Source of the DNA: Pseudomonas sp. UBA5706
GTDB taxonomy: Bacteria > Pseudomonadota > Gammaproteobacteria > Pseudomonadales > Pseudomonadaceae
Direction of reading: 5' to 3'
NCBI RefSeq assembly: GCF_002419965.1
Contig: NZ_DIHC01000046.1
Coordinates: forward strand, 62,524 to 126,523
Length of the DNA: 64,000 nucleotides
Made by a program: the position numbers and the translations under genes. Shown here in pieces: positions 16,402-24,920 of this stretch (position 1 is the stretch's first letter; each line of letters begins with the position of its first letter). Under the pieces are notes generated by a model. That model ran no database searches, was not told the DNA's origin, and worked only from the letters and a program-made list of their open reading frames with translations.

Positions 16402-17985
16402 ATGAATACTGCTGCGCAGAAGTCCGAATACGATGTGGTGATTGTCGGCGGCGGCCACAACGGCCTGTCGGCCGGGTGTTACTTGGCAGGCCAGGGCAAA
16501 TCGGTGCTGGTGCTCGAAGCGCTGGACAAGGTAGGCGGCATGGCGTCGTCCGGTTACCTGATCCCCGAAGCGCCGAACCACCTGGTGCATCCTTGTGCCG
16601 CCGATTTGCTGTCGCTGCGCGCGCACTCGGTGGTTCAGGAGCTGGAACTGGAACGTCATGGCTTCAAACAGGTCGAGCTGAAACCTGCCTACGTCTACCT
16701 GCACCCGGACGGCACCTCGCTGGTGTTCTGGCGCGACCCGCAGAAAACCGCCGATGAGATCCGCAAGTTCTGTCCTGAAGATGCCGATGCCTACGTCAAG
16801 TTCGTCGAGGTGATTTATGCCTTGCTCGACGTGGTGCATCCGATGATGCGCGTGGACCCCGCGCAGAAGAACCTGGGGGTCAAGTTCAAGGCCTTCCGCA
16901 CACTGCGCAGGCACAAGGCAATCAAACCGGACATCATCGCCCTGGCCAGCGGCTCGGCTTACGGCGCCGCCGTCGAGCGTTTCGTGCATCCGGTAACCAT
17001 TTCCGCGCTGACCTGCCTGACCGGGGCGGCCGGCCCGGTCAAGGCTGACGGCAGCGGGCTGTATTTCGCGGTGTTGGGGTTCCTGCATCGTTTCGGCATT
17101 GGCCGGCCCATCGGTGGCATGCAGACCATTCCCAACGCCATGCTGGCGCGTTTCAAGGAGTTGGGTGGTGAGGTGCGCACGCAGGCGCCAGTGGCGGAAA
17201 TCATCAGCGTCAAGGGCAAGACCAACGGCGTGCGCCTGCAAAGCGGGGAGGTGATCAAGGCGCGGGCCGTGGTTGCCAGTTGTCACCCAAAAGTGGCACT
17301 GGACATGGTCACCGCCGGTGAGCTTGAGCGCAAATGGCTGACGCGGATTGCCATGGCCCCTGCCAACGCCCACGGCGGCTCGCCTTTAAAAGTGGACATT
17401 GCCCTGAGTGGGCAGATCAGCGTGCCGTTGCATCAGTCCAAACGCAGCGATGGTTTGAACCTGCGTGGGCCGGTGTTGCTGGTGGGGACGGCCGAGGCGG
17501 TTATCGAAAACTTCGAATCGGCGGCACGTGGCGAGGTGCCGAAGCTGCCGTGGATGTGGATCGCCACGCCCAGTGCCATCGACGCCTCACAGACTCCGCA
17601 GGGGCAGGACATCGTCTATTTGTATCCACCCGCCATGCCGGTCAATCCGAAGGAGGGCTGGGAGGTCATTCGCGAGCAGGCGGTGCGTCAGACCATCGAA
17701 TTCGCCAGCCAATACGTGCCCGAGATTGCCAGCCTGGAAATCGGTCGCCGGGTCGAAACTGCGCCGGAACTGGCCAAACGCTTGAATGCGCATAACGGCT
17801 GCGTGCTGCACATCGACACCTCGATCTTCCGTTCCAGCACCATGCGCCCGGCTGCCGGACTGGGCGGCGACACCTTGCCGATTGCCGGGCTGTTTTTCGG
17901 CGGCGCGGGGATTCATCCCGGCGGCGGCGTGACCGGCATGCCCGGCAAAATAGCGGCCGGGCGGGTGAAGCGCTTTTTGGGCTGA
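16402..17985 (+). CDS. Phytoene-dehydrogenase-like FAD oxidoreductase
   Basis: 527-residue FAD-dependent protein of the phytoene desaturase/amine oxidase superfamily. The N terminus has the dinucleotide motif DVVIVGGGHNGLSAGCYLAG with LVLEALDKVGG shortly after, and the C terminus has LFFGGAGIHPGGGVTGMPGKIAA, the second flavin-contacting segment. Members desaturate or isomerise isoprenoid skeletons, so a role in introducing a double bond into, or aromatising, a terpenoid ring is attractive but unproven. The start at 16402 places the flavin motif at residue 11; longer frames lack a better ribosome site. Last gene of the 6658-17985 unit, convergent with TetR. Confidence 0.8.
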   Translation: MNTAAQKSEYDVVIVGGGHNGLSAGCYLAGQGKSVLVLEALDKVGGMASSGYLIPEAPNHLVHPCAADLLSLRAHSVVQELELERHGFKQVELKPAYVYLHPDGTSLVFWRDPQKTADEIRKFCPEDADAYVKFVEVIYALLDVVHPMMRVDPAQKNLGVKFKAFRTLRRHKAIKPDIIALASGSAYGAAVERFVHPVTISALTCLTGAAGPVKADGSGLYFAVLGFLHRFGIGRPIGGMQTIPNAMLARFKELGGEVRTQAPVAEIISVKGKTNGVRLQSGEVIKARAVVASCHPKVALDMVTAGELERKWLTRIAMAPANAHGGSPLKVDIALSGQISVPLHQSKRSDGLNLRGPVLLVGTAEAVIENFESAARGEVPKLPWMWIATPSAIDASQTPQGQDIVYLYPPAMPVNPKEGWEVIREQAVRQTIEFASQYVPEIASLEIGRRVETAPELAKRLNAHNGCVLHIDTSIFRSSTMRPAAGLGGDTLPIAGLFFGGAGIHPGGGVTGMPGKIAAGRVKRFLG

Positions 17986-18011
17986 AGTCAGGGCTGCCGC
18001 GACGCCCGCAC

Positions 18012-18656
18012 TTAAGGAGGCGAGGCTGCGGCGACGCTCGCCAGCACGAAATCGGCGGAGTGCTCGCGCCACACGCGCAGGCCTTCCTCGGAATAGGTCG
18101 CAAGGCCGGTGAGAGCAGACGTCGAGTAGCGGTTGGTGAACCAACCGGTGGTCACAAGGGCGGCGGTGGCGAGGAACAGTCGGGCATCGAGTCCGTGCTT
18201 GAACTCGCCGGTCTCGGCGCCGCGCTTGAGCAAGGCGTCGAGCTTGTCGATCAGCCGCGGAGCCAGTTCCAGAAAGTGATTGCGCGGGGTCTGGTGGGCG
18301 TCGTGATAGCGGATCCCTTCCAGCGCCAGAGAGCCCATCAACGGGTCGTCGCGGTATTGATCGAAAAAATGATTGAGCACCTGACGCATGGCCTGGGTGG
18401 GACTGAGGCTGTCCACGTCTAGAGCCACCAGTTCGGACATGATCTGATCCGAGGCTTCGTCGAGCACGGCGACGAACAAGCCCTCCTTGGTGCCGTAATA
18501 ATGATGAATCAACTGTTTGGTTACGCCCGCGTCCTGGGCGATGTCTTCGATGCGTGCACCCGCCAGCCCATGTTCGGAAAAGGCTTGCCGGGCGGCGGCC
18601 AGAATGCGCTTGAGCGTGTTGAGCTTGCCGGCTTCGGGTTGTTCAGGGCTTTTCAC
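18012..18656 (-). CDS. TetR-family repressor next to P450
   Basis: 214-residue TetR-type regulator: helix-turn-helix LNTLKRILAAARQAFSEHGLAGARIEDIAQDAGVTKQLIHHYYGTKEGLF, then the ligand-binding helices. GTG at 18656 is chosen because GGAGAG lies five bases upstream; the longer frame would read through the presumed control region. An AACAAGAA motif also precedes it (complement of 18676-18683). It is divergent from the P450 operon at 18894, and a strong 21-bp near-palindrome at 18776-18796 is its likely operator. Confidence 0.85.
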   Translation of the reverse strand: MKSPEQPEAGKLNTLKRILAAARQAFSEHGLAGARIEDIAQDAGVTKQLIHHYYGTKEGLFVAVLDEASDQIMSELVALDVDSLSPTQAMRQVLNHFFDQYRDDPLMGSLALEGIRYHDAHQTPRNHFLELAPRLIDKLDALLKRGAETGEFKHGLDARLFLATAALVTTGWFTNRYSTSALTGLATYSEEGLRVWREHSADFVLASVAAASPP

Positions 18657-18775
18657 CAGGTCTCTCCGTTGGCTGTTCTTGTTATGCCATGGCAGGCCCT
18701 TGCCACGGTCCCGACACACTGCCGCCGATGGGGCCAACACGCAATGGGCGGGTGCAGTTATTGCCTGCGGCGTTT

Positions 18776-18796
18776 CGTTTGACGTGGCGTCCAACG
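18776..18796. promoter_or_regulatory. Candidate TetR operator
   Basis: CGTTTGACG, TGG, CGTCCAACG: two 9-base arms complementary at 8 of 9 positions around a 3-base centre, midway between the divergent TetR gene (18656) and P450 gene (18894). It is unrelated to the ACA-N13-TGT sites. Confidence 0.55.
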
Positions 18797-18873
18797 AATT
18801 GAACACGCGCTGGAGGGCCTTGTGGATACCATCCGCCAGCACGTCATTGATCGATCACGCCCCTAACAACGAC

Positions 18874-18881
18874 AACAAAAA
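18874..18881 (+). promoter_or_regulatory. Crc/Hfq-type CA motif before P450
   Basis: AACAAAAA within a longer A/C-rich run just upstream of the AAGG ribosome site of the P450 at 18894. Confidence 0.45.
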
Positions 18882-18893
18882 AAGGTAGCAAGC

Positions 18894-20171
18894 ATGAGCA
18901 GCGACAGCACCGCCCTGAACCTGGAATCCGCGTACTCCGCCGTCTCGGACATGTACAAGGGCGCCGACCTCGACATTCACGCCTTGTGCCGAGAGATGCG
19001 GCATCGCTCGCCGGTCTACGAGGGCGACTTCATTGCCCAGTTCGGTGTACCGACCAACGCTGGCATGCAAGCCGGCACCCGGCCGACCTTCGCCTTGTTC
19101 AAGTACAAGGATGTGATGGCGGTGCTGCGTGATGGCGCAAGTTTCACCAGCGGCTTTATCGCTGAAGGGCTGGGTGCGTTTTTTGACGGCCTGATCATTC
19201 TTGCCATGGACGGCGAGCAGCACCGCAAGGTGCGGGCGCTGTTGCAGCCGGCCTTCATGCCGGAAACCGTGAACAAATGGCGGGACAAGATCGATCGGGT
19301 GATTCGCGAGCATTTCCTGCTGCCGATGGTGGCCGACAAGCGCGCCGACCTGATGGATTTCGGGCTGAACTTCCCGATTCGTGAAATGTACGCCTTGATG
19401 GGTTTCCCCGAAGACGATCCGCAAACCTACCGTCAATACGCGGCTTGGGCCTTGGCGATGGTCGGCGGTAACCAGATTGACCCGGCCAAGGCGCCCGAAG
19501 CCCGGCGTCTGGCGGGTATTGCGGTGAAAGCGCTGTACGACGAAATCCTCAAGGTGGTGATCCAGCGTCGTGCCGACGGCAGCGCTGGCGACGACCTGAT
19601 CGGGCGCTTGCTGCGGGCCGAGCATGAAGGCCGCCAGCTCGATGACCATGAGGTCACCACCTTTGTCCGTTCGCTGTTGCCGGCGGCGGGGGAAACCACC
19701 ACGCGCACCTTCAGCTCGGCGTTGGTCCTGCTGCTAAGCACGCCGGGTTTGCTGGAGCGTGTTCGTGCCGACCGTGGCTTGATCGGCAGGCTGATCGATG
19801 AATCGGTGCGCTATGAGCCGGTGGCCACGTTCAAGGTGCGTGAGGCGGCACGCGACGTGGAAATCGACGGCGTGAAGATCCCTAAGGGCGCCTTCGTGCA
19901 ATGCATGGTGGTGTCTGCCAACCGCGACGAGGATGCGTTCGACAACCCCGATCAATTCGACATCGACCGCAAGCCCAAACCCTCGTTTGGCTTTGGATTC
20001 GGCCCGCACATGTGCATCGGCCAGTTCGTCGCCAAGGTCGAACTCAACTGCGCGATCAACGCCATCCTCGATCTGTTTCCCAATGTCCGCTTCGACCCTT
20101 CCGTGCCGCAGCCGGTCATCACTGGCGCGCAGTTGCGCGGAGCGTCGAGCCTGCCGGTGATCTGGGACTGA
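18894..20171 (+). CDS. Cytochrome P450, CYP226-like by context
   Basis: 425-residue soluble bacterial P450. Seen: I-helix oxygen-binding segment LLPAAGETTTRTF, ExxR in DESVRYEP, and heme loop FGFGFGPHMCIGQF with the axial Cys. It closely resembles the second P450 at 53314 along its whole length. Published dit clusters carry two CYP226 enzymes that oxidise abietane resin acids (one acting on the aromatic and one on the non-aromatic type), which I cite as background; I cannot say which this is. Electrons probably come from the [2Fe-2S] ferredoxin and reductase at 29924-31516. First gene of the unit running to 23816. Confidence 0.9.
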   Translation: MSSDSTALNLESAYSAVSDMYKGADLDIHALCREMRHRSPVYEGDFIAQFGVPTNAGMQAGTRPTFALFKYKDVMAVLRDGASFTSGFIAEGLGAFFDGLIILAMDGEQHRKVRALLQPAFMPETVNKWRDKIDRVIREHFLLPMVADKRADLMDFGLNFPIREMYALMGFPEDDPQTYRQYAAWALAMVGGNQIDPAKAPEARRLAGIAVKALYDEILKVVIQRRADGSAGDDLIGRLLRAEHEGRQLDDHEVTTFVRSLLPAAGETTTRTFSSALVLLLSTPGLLERVRADRGLIGRLIDESVRYEPVATFKVREAARDVEIDGVKIPKGAFVQCMVVSANRDEDAFDNPDQFDIDRKPKPSFGFGFGPHMCIGQFVAKVELNCAINAILDLFPNVRFDPSVPQPVITGAQLRGASSLPVIWD

Positions 20172-20224
20172 CATCCGGCCCCGTACGTGAATTCAGACAA
20201 AAACAAGAGAGAGAGCCAATACCC

Positions 20225-21256
20225 ATGAAAACTTTCAAGACCATCCCCGAGCGCGGCGATTTCGGCTTCCAGCAACTGGTGGGCCCGCACAAGGTCACAG
20301 GCCCGGCCCTGGCCGGCGAACGCGGCTTCTTTGGCCTGCAGTTGAGCAAGAGTGCGCCGTTCGGCTCGGTGCGTGACGAGCAGGGCAATATCTATTCGTT
20401 CGTGCGATCGATCATGGCGCCGACCGGCACGCCTAACCCGACCAAGTTTTTCTTCATGACCACGCTGGTGGACGGCAAGCACCTGCGCATGGATCAGGAA
20501 CGTATTGCTAAACAGGCCCTGACGCCCAACCCGGTGCAGGTGCTCGATGGCGACACGGTGCGCTGGAGCAGCCAGCCGGACGAGCCCGGCAATGGCTGGG
20601 AGATGACCGCCTCCAGCGAGCGCATCACCTACAAGGAAGAGGGCTTGTTCGAACTCGAAGGCCGTCTGCTGGCACCGGGACTGCAGTGGTATTTGCCAGG
20701 GGTGGAGTGGGGGACTTTCTATGTTTCCCAGGTCTGGGACATCCACGGCGTGTGCAACGGTAAACCTGTGAAAGGTGCCATGGCCCTGGACCAGTTCTAC
20801 ATGGCCGAAGGCGGTGCCATCCACTTCAAGAAAGACCTGGTGGTCAACAACAACAAGCACGTGATCTGGTGGACCTTTGCCACGGTGTACAAGGACGGTA
20901 CCTGGGATACCGGCTCGTTCATGGTCGGTCACGATCATCTGGGCTACGCAATTTTCTCCAATGAAAAGGGCGAAGTGCGGGTCACCAATGACATCGAAGG
21001 CAGCACTGTGCACAAGCCGGGCAGCTACTTCCTCGACAGCGCGCGGATTGTCCTGGACGGCGACGAAGAGTGGGAATTCCTGCCGGACCCCAAGGGCGAA
21101 ATGATCGATTTCGTCGGCGGCTTCCCGGTCACCGCGCAGCAGGAAGGTCGCTGGCGTCGTGTGGGCGATACCCGCGAGCCGGATCACTGGCTGGCCTGGG
21201 GTGAGTCCGACCGCCGCAATGGGCCGTCGCGCAACGTCCAGGGTTCGGACATCTGA
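20225..21256 (+). CDS. Unrecognised 343-residue protein in P450 operon
   Basis: I do not recognise this family with confidence. It is a soluble protein without signal peptide or membrane helix, Trp- and Gly-rich, with many predicted beta strands (for example GLQWYLPGVEWGTFYVSQVWDIHGV and KDGTWDTGSFMVGHDHLGYAIF). The strand-rich composition is compatible with a lipocalin or CrtC/AttH-like barrel, which would suit binding of a terpenoid, but this is a guess. It follows the P450 by 53 bases with AAAAACAA (20199-20206) and GAGAGAG upstream of ATG 20225, and is followed by an SDR, so it is probably part of the same oxidative step. Confidence 0.75.
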   Translation: MKTFKTIPERGDFGFQQLVGPHKVTGPALAGERGFFGLQLSKSAPFGSVRDEQGNIYSFVRSIMAPTGTPNPTKFFFMTTLVDGKHLRMDQERIAKQALTPNPVQVLDGDTVRWSSQPDEPGNGWEMTASSERITYKEEGLFELEGRLLAPGLQWYLPGVEWGTFYVSQVWDIHGVCNGKPVKGAMALDQFYMAEGGAIHFKKDLVVNNNKHVIWWTFATVYKDGTWDTGSFMVGHDHLGYAIFSNEKGEVRVTNDIEGSTVHKPGSYFLDSARIVLDGDEEWEFLPDPKGEMIDFVGGFPVTAQQEGRWRRVGDTREPDHWLAWGESDRRNGPSRNVQGSDI

Positions 21257-21314
21257 AACCGGCTTTTAAGCGTAAAACCTTGATCCTGCGGGCAATGCCC
21301 ATTGCCCGCAGCAC

Positions 21315-21328
21315 AACAACAATAACAA
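21315..21328 (+). promoter_or_regulatory. Triple Crc/Hfq-type CA motif
   Basis: AACAACAA, AACAATAA and AATAACAA overlap just upstream of the ATGAGG ribosome region of the SDR at 21341. Confidence 0.6.
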
Positions 21329-21340
21329 TGAGGTGCGTGC

Positions 21341-22132
21341 ATGAGGTTCAACGACAAAGTGGTGCTGGTGACAGGCGCAGGACGAGGCATGGGACGGGCG
21401 ATCGCGCTGGCCTTTGCTCGTGAAGGCGCGAAAGTGGTGGTCAGCGCGCGAACTGAAAGCCGTGGGCAGCAAACCGTGGCATTGATCGAAGCGAGCGGTG
21501 GCGTCGCTTGCCTGGTAGGGGGCGACGTTGCCGACCGGGCTGCGGTCAAAGGCATGATCGAAGGCGGGGTCGAAGTCTTCGGCGGCCTCGACATCCTGGT
21601 GCATTGCGCCGCGGACACCACCAGCGGCCTGATCGTCGAGATGGCCGACGAGACCTTCGACCACATCGTGCGCAGTAACGTGCAGGCGTTGTTCTGGCTG
21701 GCCAAGGACGCCACGCCGCACCTGGGCAAGTCCGCTGACAAAGGGCGGCTGATCTATATCTCGTCGGGAGAGGCCAATCGCAAATACACCCCGCGCCTGA
21801 TCCCGTACGGGTCGACCAAGGCGTTCATGAACGCATTCGCCCGAGGCCTTGCGGTAGAGCTTGGCGCACTGAACGTGCTGGTCAACGTGGTCGAGCCCGG
21901 CCTGATCGGCACCGATCACATGCACGAAACCCTGGGTCACCAGCTACCTGACACCTTGGCGTCGAATTTCCCCGTACCGCGGGTCGGCAGGCCGGAAGAG
22001 ATCGCCTCGGCCGTGATGTTCCTGGCGTCCAGCGAGGCGTCCTATATCACCGGCACTTCGCTGTTGGTAGACGGCGGGGCAACCATGGTCGCACTGCCGA
22101 AAATCGATGCGTCGCTGAAAAACGCCCATTAA
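21341..22132 (+). CDS. Short-chain dehydrogenase/reductase
   Basis: 263-residue classical SDR. TGAGRGMG cofactor motif at residues 11-18, Asp after VVGGD-type strand, and catalytic Tyr-x3-Lys in IPYGSTKAFMNAFARGLAVE. The C terminus reads ITGTSLLVDGGATMV. Placed two genes after the P450, it is a plausible dehydrogenase for the alcohol the P450 forms (known dit chemistry includes 7-hydroxy to 7-oxo conversion), but this is inference. Triple CA motif just upstream. Confidence 0.88.
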   Translation: MRFNDKVVLVTGAGRGMGRAIALAFAREGAKVVVSARTESRGQQTVALIEASGGVACLVGGDVADRAAVKGMIEGGVEVFGGLDILVHCAADTTSGLIVEMADETFDHIVRSNVQALFWLAKDATPHLGKSADKGRLIYISSGEANRKYTPRLIPYGSTKAFMNAFARGLAVELGALNVLVNVVEPGLIGTDHMHETLGHQLPDTLASNFPVPRVGRPEEIASAVMFLASSEASYITGTSLLVDGGATMVALPKIDASLKNAH

Positions 22133-22180
22133 CTTTCGAGGCGTCGGGCAGCGGTCGGGGTCCGGCGCCGGAGCACGAGC

Positions 22181-23443
22181 ATGATCGTTCTACAGGATTC
22201 ATTGGCGGATCACACCGTCACGGGCGAGTTTCCTCGGGGCTGGCGCATCGTCCTGCTGGGCTTGGCAGGCGTGCTGACCAGCATGAGCGCTGCCTTGCTG
22301 TATGGCTTCGGCACCCTGGTGATTCCCTTGCAGGACGCCTTCGGCTGGAGCCGCGGCGAACTGCAGACTTCGATCACTTTTCTGTTCGCTGGCGTCGCCA
22401 TCGGCTCGCAACTGCTGGGCGGACTGTATGCCCGCTACGGCTTGCGGCGGGTGGCGCTGGTCAGCCTGGTGCTGCAGGTACTGTGTTATGCGTCGCTGAC
22501 CTTGCTCAGCGGCAGCATCTACTGGCTATACCTGGCGTTCTTCCTCATGCCGCTGCTGGCCGTCGGCACCATCGCCATCACCTGGACGCAACTGGTGAGC
22601 CTGTGGTTCGAGCGTAATCGGGGCGTGGCCTTGGCCATCATCCTCAGTGGCTCGGGCCTGGCCGCGATGGTCATGCCGCCGCTGCTGGCCTGGTCCATCG
22701 CGCATGGCGGCTGGCGCTGGGCGTTCCTGCTGCTGGCGGCCATGCCGCTGTTGCTGACCTTGCCCATGGCCGTGGCCTGGCTGAAGTTCCCGGCACAACG
22801 GTTGACTGCCGCAGAGTCCTCCACGACCGAACCGGTGGTCGAGGGTGTGCGGTTCGCCACTGCGGTGCGCACACGGGTGTTCTGGGGCTGCAACCTGGCG
22901 CTGATCCTGTCGGTCTCGCTGATCGTCGGCATGGTCACCACCATCGTGCCGTATCTGCAGGACAAGGGTGTGCCGAGCCTGACTGCCAGTCAGATCTTCA
23001 GCAGCTTCGGCATTTCAATCATTGTCGGGCGCCTGCTGGTGGGGTATCTGCTGGATCGCTTCCCGCCGCACCTGATTGCTGCGGCCAGCCTCTGCGTTCC
23101 CGCCCTGGGTTGCCTGCTGTTCATGTTCAGCGGGCCGCAGGCTATCGGGGTGTTGGTGCTGGCAACGGTGTGCATTGGCTTTAGTGCCGGGGCCGAGTTC
23201 GACATCGCGGCGTTTCTCATCGCGCGCTATTTCGGGCTACGGGACTACGCACGGATCTTTGGCTTGCACCTGGGCCTGGTGACGATCATTTCCGGTTTGG
23301 CACCGGCGATGTTCGGGCACTTGTTTACCCTGTTCGGCAACTACAATCCGGTGCTGCTCTACTGCCTGGGCTGCGCCGTCGTCGCACCGCTGGTGATGCT
23401 GACCCTCGGGTCCGCGCCACTGTATCGCAAGGTTTCGGTCTGA
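22181..23443 (+). CDS. MFS permease, second paralogue
   Basis: 420-residue MFS transporter with about 12 helices. The N-terminal stretch GWRIVLLGLAGVLTSMSAALLYGFGTLVIPL and the loop RYGLRRV match the permeases at 1 and 31579, and the motif GAEFDIAAFLIARYFGLRDY in the second half is shared by all three. Likely a substrate or intermediate importer with the specificity of this sub-cluster. It starts 48 bases after the SDR and continues into a small NTF2-like gene. Confidence 0.87.
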   Translation: MIVLQDSLADHTVTGEFPRGWRIVLLGLAGVLTSMSAALLYGFGTLVIPLQDAFGWSRGELQTSITFLFAGVAIGSQLLGGLYARYGLRRVALVSLVLQVLCYASLTLLSGSIYWLYLAFFLMPLLAVGTIAITWTQLVSLWFERNRGVALAIILSGSGLAAMVMPPLLAWSIAHGGWRWAFLLLAAMPLLLTLPMAVAWLKFPAQRLTAAESSTTEPVVEGVRFATAVRTRVFWGCNLALILSVSLIVGMVTTIVPYLQDKGVPSLTASQIFSSFGISIIVGRLLVGYLLDRFPPHLIAAASLCVPALGCLLFMFSGPQAIGVLVLATVCIGFSAGAEFDIAAFLIARYFGLRDYARIFGLHLGLVTIISGLAPAMFGHLFTLFGNYNPVLLYCLGCAVVAPLVMLTLGSAPLYRKVSV

Positions 23444-23462
23444 GTCTTTTTCGAGGTTAATC

Positions 23463-23816
23463 ATGAGTATTCCCGATCAACAGAGCATCGAGCATTTCCT
23501 TCATGGGCAGGTGGCGTGCTGGAACGCAGGCGACAAGGAAGGTTTCTTCGCGCATTACCGCCGGGTCGCCAGCAAGGGCTTGAGCATCGAGTACGTCGGC
23601 CAGCCCGAACGGGACGCCTGGCAGGTGCTGGAAGGGATGTGGGCGCAACAGCAATCGCGGATCCGCATCGAAGTGAAGCTGACGGTGATCAATGGGTCAG
23701 AAGCGGCGTGTCACCACCGCAATGCGTTCATCGGTGCCGAGGGCGGTATCGAAACCATTGAGGTCTATCGCTTCGAGGACGGCTTATTGTCAGTGCGCTA
23801 TTTCATTGCCGGTTGA
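23463..23816 (+). CDS. NTF2/SnoaL-like small protein
   Basis: 117-residue protein with the compact alpha+beta cone pattern of NTF2-like enzymes: an N-terminal helix pair (QSIEHFLHGQVACWNAGDKEGFFAHY), then strands ending IETIEVYRFEDGLLSVRYFIAG. Members include ketosteroid isomerase, polyketide cyclases and many hydrophobic-ligand enzymes, so an isomerase or dehydratase on a terpenoid intermediate is possible. Last gene of the 18894 unit, 19 bases after the permease. Assignment is by fold pattern only. Confidence 0.7.
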   Translation: MSIPDQQSIEHFLHGQVACWNAGDKEGFFAHYRRVASKGLSIEYVGQPERDAWQVLEGMWAQQQSRIRIEVKLTVINGSEAACHHRNAFIGAEGGIETIEVYRFEDGLLSVRYFIAG

Positions 23817-24020
23817 ACGACTGTGCGTCGAGGGGCATTTGGAGCATGAAGGCCAATGCCTTGCACGCGGTCTGGGCGCAGTGTCGAAAGCTAAATGCCG
23901 GTTCGGCGGTGCTTTCAGGTGTTTATTGCTGAACCTCCGTGTTCAGGATGCCTTTTGGACCGGTGCTGCTCTTTTGGCGTTGTTAGACTGTTCGGCATCA
24001 TGGGTGGTTGATCGAGGGAT

Positions 24021-24767
24021 ATGCAGTTCATGGAAGCTCTGGGGATGGATTACAGGCACGGCGAGTGGATCGGGCGCCATTGCCATGCCGAGGATCAGTT
24101 GATCCACGCCACCCAAGGGGTGATGCAGGTGCGCACCGACCGGGGCAACTGGATCATTCCGAGCGGGCATGCGCTGTGGGTGCCTGCTGGCGTGGGCCAT
24201 GAAATCCGCATGAGCGGTGACGTGTGCATGCGCACGTTGCTGTTGCCCGCGCAGGAGCGCCCCTGCCAGGTCATCGAAGTATCACCCTTGTTGCGCGAAC
24301 TGATTCTTGCGGCGCAGCGGCTGCTCATCCCCGATACCACGGCATTGGCCGGGCATCTTCGCGCGCTGGTGCTGCACGAACTGCTCAACGCCAGGCGCGT
24401 GGTCTCGCACATTCCCATGCCGCGTCAGCCACGCTTGCTGCGACTGTGCGAGCGCTTTCTCGACGATCCGGCACAGGAGTTATCGCTGGACGAGTGCGGC
24501 GTTCGGCTGAACATGAGCTCACGCACGGTGGCCCGACTGTTCCAGCGCGAGCTTGGCATGACCTTCGCCGAATGGCGGACCCACGCCCGCATGCTCCTCA
24601 GTCAGCAGCGCCTGGCGGACGGTGTGCCGATCCTCCATGTCGCGCTCGAACATGGTTATCAGAGCGCCAGCGCATTTGCCGCCGTGTTCAAGCGGGTGCT
24701 GGGCTATACGCCCCGTGACTGTCGCGCAGGCAGGCGTGAAGCGCCCGAAGCCGCCTCGCTGCATTGA
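24021..24767 (+). CDS. AraC-family regulator with cupin domain
   Basis: 248-residue AraC regulator: an N-terminal cupin-like domain (HCHAEDQLIHATQGVMQVRTDRGNW, then PSGHALWVPAGVGHEI) and a C-terminal double helix-turn-helix ending YQSASAFAAVFKRVLGYTPRDCR. It is 153 bases upstream of, and on the same strand as, a three-gene efflux system, the usual arrangement for an AraC activator of EmrAB-like pumps. No cluster-type operator precedes it, suggesting control separate from the dit genes. Confidence 0.85.
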   Translation: MQFMEALGMDYRHGEWIGRHCHAEDQLIHATQGVMQVRTDRGNWIIPSGHALWVPAGVGHEIRMSGDVCMRTLLLPAQERPCQVIEVSPLLRELILAAQRLLIPDTTALAGHLRALVLHELLNARRVVSHIPMPRQPRLLRLCERFLDDPAQELSLDECGVRLNMSSRTVARLFQRELGMTFAEWRTHARMLLSQQRLADGVPILHVALEHGYQSASAFAAVFKRVLGYTPRDCRAGRREAPEAASLH

Positions 24768-24920
24768 CCTCGCACGCCCGCAGGACCATACCGGTCGCTT
24801 GCCGAGCCCAGCCGGGCTGAACAGGTTGTCTTGATCACGCGCATGCTTGTCCGGTTTCATGCAGAACAGGGCAAGCTTGCTCGCTAGTCTGGCTGTCCAT
24901 CATCCAGGTGACTGCCCGCA

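Noticed and set aside
14919..16460. 513-codon minus-strand open frame
   Set aside because: Antisense to the hydratase, SDR and FAD genes with low-complexity basic composition; a shadow frame.
19952..21187. 411-codon minus-strand open frame
   Set aside because: Opposite the P450 and the 343-residue protein gene; no recognisable domain.
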